From: Sabellastarte sp. h YS-2021
Taxonomy: Eukaryota > Annelida > Polychaeta > Sabellida > Sabellidae
NCBI GenBank assembly: GCA_964017235.1
Contig: OZ024928.1
Location: forward strand, 154,838,881 to 154,902,880
Direction of reading: 5' to 3'
DNA length: 64,000 nt
Below are positions 1-12,435 of this stretch, one piece after another. Within the stretch, counting starts at the first letter, position 1. Each line of letters opens with the position of its first letter. A model generated the notes under the pieces. It ran no database searches. It was given only the letters and a program-made list of their open reading frames with translations, and was not told the DNA's origin. The position numbers and the translations under genes are program-made.

Positions 1-480
1 TTTGCCCCTTTGAAGACCTCTTGCTGTCAAACGATGTGACTGATACAGCTGAAATCTCATCAGGGAATAAATGATTATGTTCTGTTTACATGTGAGAAAA
101 ATTAGGGCTTTAAATAGACATTTACCCTGTGTAGGATGACCATAAACACCCACCCGAGTGACCCTTTTACATTTTCAACATATTTGGTCCTGTAACCTGG
201 AAATGTAAGTCTCACAAGTCTCTAACTGTAGTAGATATAATTTCTACATAAAATCTTTGTGAAAAATTTTAAGTATGTAACTTTAATTATAAGGTCACCT
301 TAAGGTCTCTTAAATGCCCACAGAGCCCCAATAATTTATTCACTTTTTACCACTTTTAACGCTATAACTTTCATAATATGCGCCTGGTGCAGTTGAAATC
401 TCATCTGGGAATTAATTAATATGTTCTTTTTTCATGTGTCAAAACTCAAGGCTTTAAGTAGACATTTAACATGTATGTGA
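1..480. repeat. Isolated diverged copy of the 351-bp repeat family
   Basis: The phrase 'ccataaacacccacccgag' near 140 and the surrounding text recur in the tandem array at 8,700-10,620, so this is a diverged relative of that array. No coding potential is seen. Confidence 0.55.
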
Positions 481-536
481 GACCCATGAATGATCCACTT
501 GGAGGACTTTTTTTATAAATTGACTCCCCAAAAATG

Positions 537-611
537 AAAAAAAAAAAAAAAAATGGTTTGAACCCCCCCCCCCCCCCGCCACCGCAAAAAAAAAAAAAAA
601 AAAAAAAAAAA
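537..611. repeat. Low-complexity A-tract / C-tract / A-tract
   Basis: A run of A, then about 15 C, a short spacer and a longer run of A. The two short ORFs that cross it are homopolymer translations and are not genes. Confidence 0.8.
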
Positions 612-790
612 GTTTATAATAATTGTGCTGCAAAGAATACCCAGTGAATGCTTGTGGTGTGGGAGATGGCCTGTTTGGGGATTGTTGGCATCGGGCTGGC
701 ACAATCTAATTTAATTTGTGTGATTTATTGTTTATACCACTTACAATTGAAAAAATTCTATAGACCATTTATCATAGTGTCCAGTTTATT

Positions 791-1440
791 ATCTCCCGCT
801 GGGCTTTAGCCCGGGAGGGAGATTATGAAATGATGCCTGTGTGTGCGTGCATGCGTTAGTTAGTCACGCAGATTTCTCCAAAACTACTACAGCTACAGAT
901 TTTTTGTAAATTAATTGTCCCAATGAATTTTCACGCCCTCGAAAATTTTTTTGGTTTTATGGACTTAGGCCTAAAGATAAGTGAGTAATAGCAATCTTAG
1001 CTACTTGGAGTAAAGGGCTCATAACTCAAAAACTATTGCAGTTACAACTTTTTCTTCAAATATGTTGTTCAGCTACTTTGTCCTTAGCTATAAGATGGTA
1101 CAGAGTTTGGGGTCCCATTGCATGCCATAAGTGAGTAATAGCTATTTTCTTATTTGTAGCAAAATAATGACATATGTAAATGTCAAATATCTTCAAAAGT
1201 ATTAAAGTTAGGGAATTCTTTTCAAATACATGTATGTTATTCATCTACTTTTTTGATAAGCTATCACATAGTAAAGTTTCAGATCTGTTGCACATTGGAT
1301 AGCTGAGTAATAGCTACTTTGAAATTCTATAGTTGAGTAAATCCATTGTAACTCCAAAACTATTGCAGTAAGAGTATTTTCCTAAAATATGTTATTCAGC
1401 TACTTTGTCCTTAACTATAAGATGGCATATAGTTTGGGAT
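791..1440 (+). repeat. Hairpin-headed repeat with degenerate tandem units
   Basis: It opens with a GC-rich inverted repeat (791-826, arms of about 15 nt beginning ATCTCCC and ending GGGAGAT). It then runs into degenerate units of roughly 125-135 bp containing 'gtgagtaatagc' and 'aaaactattgcag'. The unit resembles the 132-bp array at 6,565-7,640. The right boundary is not clear. Confidence 0.5.
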
Positions 1441-1674
1441 TCTATTACATTATTGGCCAATTTACCCAATAATCTGGTGAATTCTTTGCTTTTCAGCATC
1501 TTGCGATCCGCCATTTTGTTTGTTTACATCCGGAACACACGTTTTCGGTATTTCTCATACATGCTAAACGTCAGAAACAATCGGTTAGTCGCCGGTTAAT
1601 GCAAGCGACTACCCGGCTAGCAAATTTTACTAATCGTTTCAGCATTAAAGTCCCTCGAGGCATGCAGTAAGAAG
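1441..1674. other. Non-coding stretch, possibly the decayed 5' part of a DIRS copy
   Basis: No gene is seen. The motif 'aaacgtcagaaa' near 1,567 resembles the left terminal repeat of DIRS copy A, but the rest is too diverged to call. Confidence 0.3.
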
Positions 1675-2690
1675 ATGGTTACCCCCTCCCTAGTTGATCC
1701 TGTGGATTGCAAGCTCCTAGGGAGGGTAGAAAGTGACAAGGTCATTCAGGACACAACCCCTGCTAGTAGAAAGAAGACATCCACTTCTGAAGATACACCC
1801 AAAGCTAAGAAGAAAAGCAAACCTTGCAAGGCCTCAGCTGATGAATTTGAAGGCACTGTTTAACAAATGGGCTCAACGGTTTGCTAGACTGGAGGTGATG
1901 ATTTTAGCCAAGTCCTTCACTGTTCCGGTAGAACTGGTTCAGCAGACTTCTAGGCCACAGTGACCACTGAGACACCTTTTATACTTCCAGTACAGAGTGA
2001 GGGGCCACGGTGGCAGAGTGGTAACACTCTCGCCTCCCACCTCTGAGGCTGGGGTTCGATCCCCGCACGGGCTCAAGTGGGAAAGCTGGTAGTTGCTTGC
2101 CGTTGGTCGGCAGTTTACAGTACACAACCCTAGCAAACTCTATGTACTGGTTTCCTCTGCCCTTCCAACTACCCGTCGTGATATGACCTGTACAGTGTTG
2201 AAAGCGACGTTAAACCCCAAATAAACAAATCCAGTACAGAGTGTTGCAGGTCCCAGTGATGTTCAGCATACCGACTGGTCACCAAGCCTCCAGTGAAGAA
2301 TGTTACCAGTACCAGTCCTGTTCAGGCTACCGGTCAAGATGCCAGTCACCCTATTACTGTCACCCAGCCGTTGAGGCTCCAGGTGTGAGAGTTGCCACCC
2401 AGCCCGCCCCTACCTGGGCTACAGATAAGGAGGGTGAGGTATCTGACTGGGAGTCTGCAGAACCAGAGGACTGTGACCAGGAAGTCAGTGAGGAGCAGAG
2501 ATATTGTGAAAGCATCTGGGATGTCGGGAGTTTCACTGGCTGAAATATGTCCCTGAGTTTGAATCCTCAGCTTCCTGATTAGATGACAATCCCTTTGCTC
2601 GTACCATGAGTCCATGACACAGTTGACTGGCAAGGCCTCTGTGAAGCTGCCAGCTGATGAGTGGCTGTGCAGGAAAATGGTGATAAGGGG
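1675..2690 (+). pseudogene. Decayed DIRS gag-like ORF fragment
   Basis: In frame from 1,675 it reads 'PSLVDPVDCKLLGRVESDK', matching 'TLVDPAHVSVLGKVEK' of the gag ORF in copy D. After a stop at 1,861 it continues in another frame with 'KWAQRFARLEVMILAKSF', the counterpart of D's '[18 protein letters not shown]'. Acidic and Pro-rich spacer remnants follow, and similarity ends near 2,690 at the counterpart of '[10 protein letters not shown]' in copy A. The copy has several frame changes, contains a SINE (2,000-2,230), and lacks RT, recombinase and recognisable terminal repeats. It belongs to the A/D subfamily and is much older than the copies in MCM8. Confidence 0.75.
2000..2230 (+). mobile_element. 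tRNA-derived SINE, 231 bp, with 13-bp target-site duplication
   Basis: A tRNA-like head has an A-box-like segment (about 2,011-2,023, TGGCAGAGTGG) and a B box (2,053-2,062, GGTTCGATCC). A unique body and an A-rich tail ending 'aaataaacaaat' follow. The 13-bp direct repeat CCAGTACAGAGTG flanks it at 1,987-1,999 and 2,231-2,243. The second copy at 12,436 shows the same body. The tRNA-like part lacks intact folding context, so it is not a functional tRNA gene. Confidence 0.9.
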
Positions 2691-2849
2691 TAGACATGAG
2701 AATGGATGAAGATGTGTTTGTCATAATTGTATTTATAGAATGTGGTTGATATGCAAGGATAATAGGTTAACTTGTAGTTTAAAACTAATAAGTTGGTAAT
2801 TATCTTAACTGCAGTCTGCATTTAAGATAATTAAGGCAACCTGACATAA

Positions 2850-3668
2850 ACATAATATAAAGTATCATGAGGTCCTTCTGATTGGTTCTAACAACTCTCT
2901 CAATCACCTCAGATCAGTGTCTGTCAAAGTTGGAAATGCCTCAGTAACCTCAAGCCAATCAGTTACAAATCTGGGTTGTATCTTTGACAGCAGATTGAAT
3001 AGTGAATATGAATGAATTCATAATAAGAAAATGTCAATCTGCCACCTTTCATCTTCGGTCAATTTACAGGGCTTGTAAATATCTGACCACAGATGCAACA
3101 AAATCTCTTATTCATGCATTTGTCACATCACGATTGGACTATGCAAACAGCCTCTTATATAGTGTACCACACGCTCAGCTGAACAGACTTGGGAAAATCA
3201 AAACTTTGCAGTCATTTCCAAGACTCATAGATTTGACCATATTTCTCCTGTTCTCAAAGACCTTCATTGGCTTCCAATATCTAAGAGAATTGAGTTTAAA
3301 ATCCTGGTCCACACATTCAACTCTATTCATCAAACTGCTCCATCCTACCTGACTGACGTTATTTCTCCATACACACCAAGAAGAACACTCAGGTCATCTG
3401 ATGGGAACCTACTTCCTGCTAACTATCAAACACAAAATATGGACAAGCTGCTTTCCAGAATGCTGGACCCTTACTGTGGAACAAACTGCCATCTTACATT
3501 AGGAACTGTGATTCTTTATTGGATTTTAATAAACACCTCAAGACTCATCTTTTTAGAATTAGTTTTACTTAGTCTTTTAATATATTTAAATTTTTTACCC
3601 TATTTTTACTATATTCTTTTAAGAATAGGTGCTATATGAATGTATGATAATAATAATAATAAATAATT
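2850..3668 (+). mobile_element. LINE (CR1/jockey-like) 3' fragment
   Basis: Fragments in different frames read as the C-terminal part of a non-LTR reverse transcriptase. Examples are 'VTNLGCIFDSRLN' near 2,965, then 'IHAFVTSRLDYANSLLYSV' within the open stretch 3,002-3,352, then 'LWNKLPSYIRN'-like sequence near 3,475. The fragment ends in an AT-rich ATAATAATA microsatellite (3,640-3,665), typical of a LINE 3' tail. It is 5'-truncated with several frameshifts. Confidence 0.75.
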
Positions 3669-4850
3669 TTCCCAATATCGTCTTGAATGCATACTCAATT
3701 GAATTATGTTTCCTCAATGTTACATTGCTCAACATTTGAAAGTTGTCACATGACAAAAAGATCCAAATTAGAAAATGCAGTTAAGGTGATCAACCCTATT
3801 ATCCTCTTTGTGCATAAAAAGAGCCGTTTAAACTCTAGCTTATCATAATTAAGTATTATGTTTACTGTTTTTGCAAAGATGTATGAAATAACTGGTTATA
3901 ATAAAAACATTCTAAGCATTGTAATAGTGGGAAAAATGTACAAGGTTCAAGAAAAGTACCATGTAACCATGTAAATTAAGACAGCACAAAGTTTAGAACA
4001 AATTAATGAAAATAAGGAACATTTCATGCATGTATTTTTCTTTATTTAACATTCAGTAGCTTTCGCGTAGTTGACATCAGGAAAGTACCATTCATAGCTC
4101 TGTATGGAATTAAACTGGACCCCTTTCTGTGGTGATACTGAATTTGCTTGTTGCCAGCACACATTTTATGTTTAATTATTAAGTGGCCCGTCAGGGGGTC
4201 TTATTTGTTTTCACATAAGTTTGACTGATAATTGCCGCCGCTGGATTATGGTCTCCCTTGAATAACTTCTTGGGCATTCAAATTTTTCTTTCCTTCTTAT
4301 CTTTCTTTAAAACTATAGGGGTGTGAACAATTTTTGGGATACTTTCAGGAGACCTTAAGCTTTACTTAAGGTAATTTTTCAAAAACACCCTGTCATCGCA
4401 TTTTAGAAAAAACGACACACACCAGTTCTATAAAATTTACCTAAATTTCGCAGGTTGGAAAGGATTTTCTCATCAATCGGACCATAGATGCCTGAATGGG
4501 AGGCGTTTGATTCTCATAAATTTTTAAAAAATGAGTACTTTGTATCTCAAAATGGTCAGGATTTTGGCGTTTTGTTGGAATAACTTATTCAGCTACTTTT
4601 TGATAATCTTTCACATGCCGAAGTTTTAGCCCTGTATCAGTAATCTTAAGGTCACCTTAATGTCAAAAAGGGAGTTTTAACCCTCTAGTTTACTTAGTTT
4701 TTCGCTTTTTTTCAACCTAACTTGGCATATATATTAAGATTTACCAAAGGATTACCTTGACTTTAGGGTGACCTTAAACTGTTAATATTTTGGAGCTATG
4801 GCCCTCCTAAAGTCATGAAATTGGAATAAAACTGTCTGGCCCTGTTATTA
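3669..4850. other. Non-coding, no recognisable gene
   Basis: AT-rich sequence. The part after about 4,300 contains scattered phrases such as 'aaggtcaccttaa' that recur at 8,200-8,760, so it is probably old repeat sequence. Confidence 0.4.
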
Positions 4851-5210
4851 AGCGTCCCGCAAGGGACGCTTGTTTGTGTATGAGAGACCTTCAGGCTCCG
4901 CTGGCTCCGCCGGCTCCGCATTTTGTTTTCCTTATAACTCTGTAACCGTTAGGCGGATTCTTATCAAATTTGGCAGGTTTAGGCAGTAGCCTTGGGGAAT
5001 TTTTTTGAATATGCTGCAGTGACATTTCAACCAATCAGAGAGGTCACATGACCAAAAATGTCTTTTTTCGATGGGGAAGCTTGTCCGGATGATAACTTGA
5101 AAGGAATTTTATCAATTCACCTGAAACTTGGCAAATACATTCATTCTATTAAAATCTGGAAATCATTAGATTTTGGCATTGATTGGTTAAGAAATGGCCG
5201 AGTAATTAAT
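4851..5210 (+). repeat. Hairpin-headed interspersed repeat
   Basis: It opens with a perfect 9-bp stem (AAGCGTCCC / GGGACGCTT, 4-nt loop) at about 4,851-4,872. 'TTGTTTGTG', GC-rich triplet-like text and 'cttataactctgtaaccg' follow. The architecture matches other loci here although the stem sequence is unrelated. The 3' boundary is uncertain. Confidence 0.4.
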
Positions 5211-5211
5211 G

Positions 5212-5530
5212 TTTAATTACTTACTTACTTATCCGCGTCTCTCTTATTGGAGAATACGGCCACCCGCAACCTCCAAGCTGGTCTGTCCTTGGCCAGACTC
5301 TCTGCTTCACCCCAGGTCAGCCCCATGTCTTTTAACTCTGCCTCCACACTCCTTCTCCATGTGGTCTTTGGTCTTCCCCTTTTCCTTTTCCCGGGCGGAT
5401 TCCATCTAAGACATTTTTTCGCACTTCGTGATGTTTCCATTCTGAGGACGTGTCCAACCCAGTTTAATCTTTTGATTTGTATTTCGGTTTCTATATTTTG
5501 GCACCCAGTTTTCCTGTACAGGTTAACAGG
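5212..5530 (-). mobile_element. LINE (RTE-like) C-terminal fragment
   Basis: The minus-strand frame (5,225-5,440, open further upstream to about 5,530) carries 'PPGKRKRGRPKTTWRRSVE' and 'GLTWGEAESLAKDR', the conserved tail of RTE/jockey-class LINE reverse transcriptases. The sequence ends in a TAAG-type microsatellite at 5,215-5,226, the 3' end of the element. Only about 100 codons remain. Confidence 0.75.
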
Positions 5531-5554
5531 TGTTTAATTAATCATTATGAATTT

Positions 5555-6560
5555 TCCAAATAAGGAAAACAGAAAAATGCTTATATCTGGAAAACCGTGC
5601 TAGATAGAGCGATTTCGACGAAATTTTTGACCCACAGGGTATCTCTGCAGAGCAGTTATCCCAATTTTCAAAAAAAATTTGAATTTTCGAATTTTTCGCA
5701 AAAATTGCAAAACATAAAAATCTCTGCAGAGCAGTTATCCCAATTTTCAAAAAAAATTTGAATTTTCGAATTTTTCGCAAAAATTGCAAAACATAAAAAT
5801 GCTTATATCTCGAAAACCGTACTAGATAGAGCGATTTCGATGAAATTTTTGACCCATAGGGTATCTCTGCAGAGTAGCCATGCCTTTTCTCAAAAAAATT
5901 TTGTCTCGCCAAAAATGGCGGCCATTTTGAATTTTCGAATTTTTCGCAAAAATTGCAAAACATAAAAATGCTTATATCTCGAAAACTCTGCTAGATAGAG
6001 TGATTTTGACGGAATTTTTGACCTACAGGGTATCTCTGAAAAGTAGCCATGTCAATTTTCAAAAAAATTTTGTCTCGCAAAAAATGGCGGCCATTTTGAA
6101 TTTTCGAATTTTTCGCAAAATTTGCAAAACATAAAAATGCTTATATCTCGAAAACCGTGCTAGATAGAGCGATTTCAACAAAATTTTTGAACTGCAGGGT
6201 ATCTCTGGAGAGTAGCCATGCCAATTTTCAAAAAAAAAATTTTTCTCGCAAAAAAATGGCGGCCATTTTGAATTTTCGAATTTTTCGCAAAATTGCAAAA
6301 CATAAAAATGCTTATATCTCGAAAACCGTGCTAGATAGAGCGATTTCGACGAAATTTTTGACCCACAGGGTATCTCTGCAGAGTAGCTATGCCAATTTTC
6401 AAAACAATTTTGTCTTGCCAAAAATGTCGGCCATTTTTAATTTTCGAATTTTTGCGCAAAAATTGCAAAACACAAAAATGCTAATATCTCAAAATCGTGC
6501 TATATAGAGCGATTTCGACGAAATTTTTGATCTTCAGGGTATATCTGCAGAGCAGCTATC
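5555..6560. repeat. Tandem array, unit about 170 bp
   Basis: 'cttatatct' followed by 'gaaaaccgtgctagatagag' recurs with spacing of about 169-171 bp (near 5,803, 5,970, 6,140, 6,310 and 6,481), with a truncated unit near 5,640-5,770. Because the unit is close to 57 codons, repetitive ORFs appear on both strands (5,538-5,963 minus, 6,157-6,507 plus). I regard them as by-products of the array. Confidence 0.85.
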
Positions 6561-6564
6561 CCAA

Positions 6565-7640
6565 AGAGCTTTCACTCGGTGAAGTTTCAGACCAGTACCT
6601 ACTAGCTAATTATTCACCTACTCAAAATGAGTAAATGCTAACTATCTCTAAAACTATTGCGGATACCCAATTTTTTTATCAAATAACTCATTCATCTACT
6701 TTTGGGAGAGCTTTCACATGGTGAAGTTTCAGACCCGTAGATAATTACTCACCTACTCAAAGTGAGTAAATGCGAATTACCTCTAAAAGTATTGCAGATA
6801 GCCATTTTTTCTCAAATAACTCATTCACCTACTTTTGGGAGAGCTTTCACATGGTGAAGTTTCAGACCCATAGCTAATTACTCACCTACTCAAAATGAGT
6901 AAATGCGAATTATCTCTAAAAGTATTGCAGATAGCCAATTTTTCTCAAATAAATCATTCACCTACTTTTGGGAGAGCTTTCACTTGGTGAAGTTTCACAC
7001 CCTTAGCTAATTACTCACCTGCTCAAAATGAGTAAATGCTAATTATCTCTAAAAGTATTGCAGATAGCCAATTTTTCTCAAATAACTCGTTCACCTACTT
7101 TTGGGAGAGCTTTCACTCCGTGAAGTTTCAGACCCATAGCTAATTATTCACCTACTCAAAATGAGTAAATGCTAATTATCTGTAAAAGTATTGCGGATAC
7201 CCAATTTCATCAAATACTCGTTCATCTACTTGTGGGAGAGCTTTCACAAGTGAAGTTTCAGACCCATAGCTAATTACTCACCTACTCAAAATGAGTAAAT
7301 GCGAATTATCTCTAAAAGTATTGCAGATAGCCAATTTTTCTCAAATAACTCATTCACCTGCTTTTGGGAGAGCTTTCACTTGGTGAAGTTTCAGACCCAT
7401 AGCTAGTTATTCACCTACTCAAAATGAGTAAATGGGAATTATCTCTAAAAGTATTGCGGATACCCAATTTTTATCAAATAACTCATCTACTTTTGGGAGA
7501 ACTTTCACTTGGTGAAGTTTCAGACCCGTAGATAATTACTCACCTACTGAAAATGAGTAAATGCGAATTATCTCTAAAAGTATTGCAGATAGCCAATTTT
7601 TCTCAAATAACTCATTCACCTACTTTTGGAAGACCTTTCA
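6565..7640. repeat. Tandem array, unit about 132 bp, eight copies
   Basis: 'gtgaagtttcagaccc' recurs about every 132 bp. Each unit contains the short inverted repeat TACTCA-aaa-TGAGTA, then 'tctctaaaagtattgc'. No coding frame spans it. Confidence 0.85.
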
Positions 7641-7729
7641 CACACGAAAATGAACAATTGTGAATATCTCGGAAAAGCTATTTCTTCTCTTTTAATGCTT
7701 GGCGGGAGATACACACCGCGGCAGTGGTC

Positions 7730-7990
7730 TTGTCAAAAATTTTTGTCTCCCCAAAAATGGTGGCCATTTTGAATTTTCGAAGTTTTTGCAAAACACAAAA
7801 ATGCTTATATCTCGAAAACCGTGCTAGATGGAGCGTACTCAACAAAATTTTGACCTGCTGGGTATCTCTGCAGAGTAGCCATGCCAATTTTCAAAATATT
7901 TTTGTCTCGCCAAATATAGCGGACATTTTGAATTTTCAAATTTTTTGCAAAACACAAAAATGCTTATATCTTGAAAACCATGCTAGATAG
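7730..7990. repeat. Two further units of the 170-bp family
   Basis: The phrases of the 5,555-6,560 array resume after the 132-bp array, so the 132-bp array sits inside, or was inserted in, the 170-bp array. Confidence 0.7.
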
Positions 7991-7999
7991 AGCAGACTG

Positions 8000-8530
8000 C
8001 GCTGACTTTGGTTGCCACAACAGTACAAGGCTAGAAACGAAGCATTTTCTTAATACTTTAGCACTCACCTTTATATGCTTTTCTTGACGCATTATTTTTG
8101 CTATGCAAAAAGATTATCTTTTTTTTGTGAGCGATCCTCTAGTTTTTTCATTTTTTTAAAATCTAACATATATTGATATTGAGGTAGATCAAAATGAGAT
8201 TTTTATTACCGAATGATTTAAATATTAATAATGTTATGGCCATCTTAAACTTAAAATGGTCACCTTAAAGTCCCAATATGAATGAAGTTATGGTCTCCCT
8301 ACAGTGAAAAAAAGGAAGTTTTCAGCCTACAGCTATCTTATTGTTCAACTGACCTCAGCTAAACTTTGTACACTTATAAAGGATGATAAAAGGGACATTC
8401 TTATTTTATGGTCACCTTAAAGTCCCAATATTAATGGACTTATGGCCACCTTGCAGTGAAGTTATGGAGTTTTTCATCTCCAGCTATCATATTGTTCAGC
8501 TCACCTCAGTTAAATTTTGCACAATTATTA
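8000..8530. other. Non-coding, old repeat-like sequence
   Basis: Repeated phrases ('gtcaccttaaagtcccaat') but no gene and no clear boundaries. Confidence 0.35.
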
Positions 8531-8605
8531 TATCCCCAGACGAAAGTCGGGGATATATTGGATTCAGGTCCGCCGCGCCGCCGCCGCCGCCGCCGCCGCC
8601 GTAGA
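8531..8605 (+). repeat. Hairpin head plus GCC microsatellite
   Basis: An inverted repeat ATATCCCC ... GGGGATAT with an inner GAC/GTC stem and GAAA loop spans about 8,531-8,557. A short spacer and about 10 CCG/GCC triplets (8,571-8,601) follow. Same hairpin-headed architecture as at 791, 4,851, 25,262, 33,797 and 42,646. Confidence 0.6.
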
Positions 8606-8699
8606 AATTTCCTTGTGGACGCGATAACTCAAAAACAAATTAATATTTTTTTTTCAAACTTGGTACACATGTTAAGGGTGCCCAAAGGAAGATCCCTAT

Positions 8700-10620
8700 T
8701 TTAAGGTGACCTTAAACTCCCAGTAAAAAAGAACTTATGGCCACCTTAAGGTCAGAAATTGCACTTTTGGCCACTTAGAGCCCTGTAGGTCACAAACTAT
8801 GATGCTCAGCTGGGTGAAATTTTACCTGACAACACATTAATATGTTCTTAGTACATGTGCCGAAAATCATGACTTTAAGTTGAGGAGAAAATTGTGTTTG
8901 AGGCCCATAAATACCCCCACTTAGGGATTTTTTGCTATACTTTTCACATATTTTGCCCTATAATTTGGAAGTGATAATTCTGATGAGTCTCAAACTGCGC
9001 TAGGTATAACTTTGATATGTAATCCTTGTCTGTAGAAAATTTTAGGGCTGTAGGTTTACCCAAAGGGGTCGACTTAAGGTCTCAAAAGTGCCCACAGAGA
9101 CCCAATTTATGCACTTTTTGCCACTTTCAAGCACTGTAGCTTTCAAACTATGTCTCTCATCTAAGTTAAATATCATCTGGGAATATATCTATGTGTTTTC
9201 TTATATGTGCCCCAACATTTAGGCCTTTAATAGACAGTTAACGTGTGTATCAGGACCATAAACACCCACCCGAGTGACCCTTATAAGACATTTTTCACAT
9301 CTTTTTCCCTGTAACTTGGAAATGGTAAGTCTGAGAAGTTTCAAACTGTATTAGATATATATTCTGTGTGTAATCTTAGTATGTAACAGATTTTAAGTCT
9401 GAAGCTTTAATTTTGAAGGTCAAATTGAGGTCTCTAAAAGGCTCCCAAAGACCCAATATTTGGACTTTTTGCTACTTTTAAGCCCTGTGACTGTCAAACT
9501 ATGTGACTGATAGAGCTCAAATCCTATCTGAGAAGATATTAGTATGTTATTTTTATATGTGCCAAAAATTAAGGCTTTAAGAAGACATTTAACCTGTGTA
9601 TGAGGACCATAAATCCCCACCCGAGTGACCATTTTTAGACATTTTTCACATATTTTTCCCTGTAACTTGGAAATGGTAAGTCTAAGAAGTTTCAAACTGT
9701 ATTAGATGCATATTCTATGTGTAATCTTAGTATGTGACAAATTTTAAGTCTGAAGCTTTAATTTGAAGGCCACATTTAGGTCTCTAGAAGGCCCCATAAA
9801 GACCCAGTATTTGGACTTTTTGCCAATTTTAAGGCCTGTGACTGTTAAACTATGTGACTGATAGAGCTGAAATCTCATCTGGGAATACATTATTATGTTC
9901 TTTTTACATGTGCCAAAAATCAAGGCTTCAAGTAGACATTTAACCTGTGTATGAGGACCTTAAACACCCACCTGAGTGACCCTTTTAAGACATTTTTCAC
10001 ATATTTTGCTCTGTAACTTGGAAATGGTAAGTCTGAGAAGTTTCAAACTTTATTAGATACATGTTCTATGTGTAATCTTAGTATGTAACAAATTTTAAGT
10101 CTGAAGCTTTAATTTGAAAGCCACATCGAGATCTCTAAAAGGCCCACAATGACCCAATATTTGGACTTTTTACCACCTTTAAGCCCTGTAACTGTTAAAC
10201 TATGTGATTGATGGAGCTGAAATCCCATCTGGGAATGCATTATTATGTCCTTTTTACATATGCCGAAAATCAAGGTTTTTAGTAGACATTTAACCTGTGT
10301 ATGAGGGCCATAGACACTCGCCCAAGTGCCTTTTTTGACATTTCCGTATTTTGCCCTGTTATTTGGAAATGCTTAGTGTGACAAGTCTTAAACTGTATTA
10401 TATATAATTTTTGTTTGTTATGTATGTCCCCCAAAAAGTTTCAGATCTGTAGTTTAATTGCTAAGGTCTCTTTAACAATTGTAAAATGCCCACAGAAACC
10501 CAATTTATAGATATTATGCCACTTTAAAGCCCAGTAACTGTCAAACTATGTGGGTTATAGAGCTGAAATCTTTGAATTTTTAAAAGGAAATGCCTGTCTA
10601 TTTAAATTTTGAATATTAAT
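8700..10620. repeat. Tandem array, unit about 351 bp, about five copies
   Basis: The phrase 'ggaccataaacacccaccc' and variants occur near 9,243, 9,596, 9,947 and 10,297, spaced 350-353 bp, with diverged flanking units. No coding frame. Confidence 0.85.
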
Positions 10621-12435
10621 AATGTTATGGCTATCTTAGTCTTTTAGGAACTTATTTTTGTGTGTTATACCTCTGCTTGCTGAGTTTTTCACTTTTTAAA
10701 ATGAAACTGGTTAAACATATTCAAGTAGACAAAATGGACACTTTAAGTGAGCTTTAAGTCCCAATATTAATGAAATTATATCCTTATGTAGTAAAACTAG
10801 GGGATTTTTAACCCTCAACTAGCCCAGTTTTATTCAACTTGCCTCAGTTAATTTTGGCACAGCTCCTACAGTTATGAACTCATTTCAGTTGATAATCACA
10901 TACTTAAAATTCTCAATTCTTTTTGTATTTGAGTACCCCTTTTATATAGATTGTTTGTTTACCATTTATGCTCAACCCACATCCCCCACCCGGATTCCCC
11001 CCACCCACCTCTGGGACCTCCAGCTATATTGAGTGACACTAAATAAACAAAGGTATTTAATGATATCAGATGAGAAACAAAGAACTCAATGGGGTTGCAG
11101 ATCTTGTGTAATAGTGAGAGAGGTGTGGAGAAGGGAAGAGGGGTGGGGGTGGGAGGTGGTGGGCTTCATTACATATAACACAAAGGGGAGTCAGAACTGA
11201 GATTGTGTCACATATTTAGGTTGCATATATATGGACCACATATATAGGTATAGAGGAAATGAATAACTGAAAACAATTTGCAAATTCTAAAAATAATGTA
11301 ATAAAATAATAATATAAATAATTTTTTTTTAAGTAATATTTTATTTGTGAACAAATATAGAAACAGATATGCGCTTTTGGGATTATGAATTTTAGAATGG
11401 ACATTGAATCATCAATCATTTAATACTTTGAAGGAAGATTGAAAAATATGATGAGTTGAGTTAAAAATAATATTTTATTTGTCAACAAATATAGAAACAG
11501 ATATGCTCTTTTGGGATTATTATTTTAGAATGGACATTCAATCATCAATCATTTAAATACTTTGAAAATAGGTTTAGAGTTATCATTGCAGGAAGATTGA
11601 AAATATAATTTGAGTTATGTATTCGGTGTCTGGGGATACACCATCTTCCTTGGGGAGATATAAACAGAGTAGATTGATGTGCTGAAGTTCATATAATAAT
11701 GGGTAATTATGTTTTAAAAAATTCCCGATCAAAACCTGTGGCGTGAGTGATGACCTGTCTGGGGATATGTTGGCGCCGAGTTGGCCCAATCTAGTTATAG
11801 ATGACAATAGGGACATTCTTATTTTCTTTCTATGTTGGAGTTCCAATACAAGTACAGTCTTGGCCATCTTCTTTCTCATCCAACTCGGTCTGTATTTGCT
11901 TTTTTGTGATGTCTATCTGGGGGCACATTCATAGCAAGTCCCACTGACTCACTTGTGGCCTGCTGCGCTATTCATCCCCTCCTGCACAATGAGTGAAAAG
12001 GTTGATAAGGGATATCAAGATGTATTCATTTCCTTTCATTAAGGGATATGCAAACAGTAAATCTTCTTGGGGGTGAACAATTCAAACAAGGACATTTATA
12101 TTTAGGTTCAATGAATGGAAGTGGATCCTTCTGGAAGTAATAGTTCACATTCTGCTTACAGTTTGATACTGCAACTGCTACAGTTTTTAAATAATCCACC
12201 TTTTCATCAGATACAGAACACAGTAAAGCTTATGTTCTGCTTACAGTCTCATACTGCAACTACTACAGCTTTATTAACCCAAGTCTCCATCCGGGCCACT
12301 CGTTTTGTCAGCAAAAACATTTTTCTAGTTTTTTTTATTGTTTTGGAATGTATCTCTTTGTAAATCAATATGAAGAAAAAATGTCAGTAAAACTGGATAT
12401 GAATACAGCAGAGATATATCGCATCAAAGGGTGTG
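10621..12435. other. Non-coding region with a local tandem duplication
   Basis: A unit of about 137 bp beginning 'taatattttatttgt' and containing 'atagaaacagatatgc' is present twice (about 11,331-11,465 and 11,468-11,575). Sequence at 11,735-11,800 ('gacctgtctggggat') matches 650-715, so another dispersed repeat ends here. No gene is supported. Confidence 0.5.

Noticed and set aside
466-704. Two minus-strand ORFs with poly-Phe
   Set aside because: Translations of A and C homopolymer tracts.
2000-2060. Possible tRNA gene
   Set aside because: A and B boxes are present, but the body, A-rich tail and target duplication show a SINE; the second copy at 12,436 confirms it.
5538-6507. 141-, 120- and 116-codon ORFs on both strands
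   Set aside because: They are translations of the 170-bp tandem array, whose unit length is close to a multiple of three; the peptide simply repeats.
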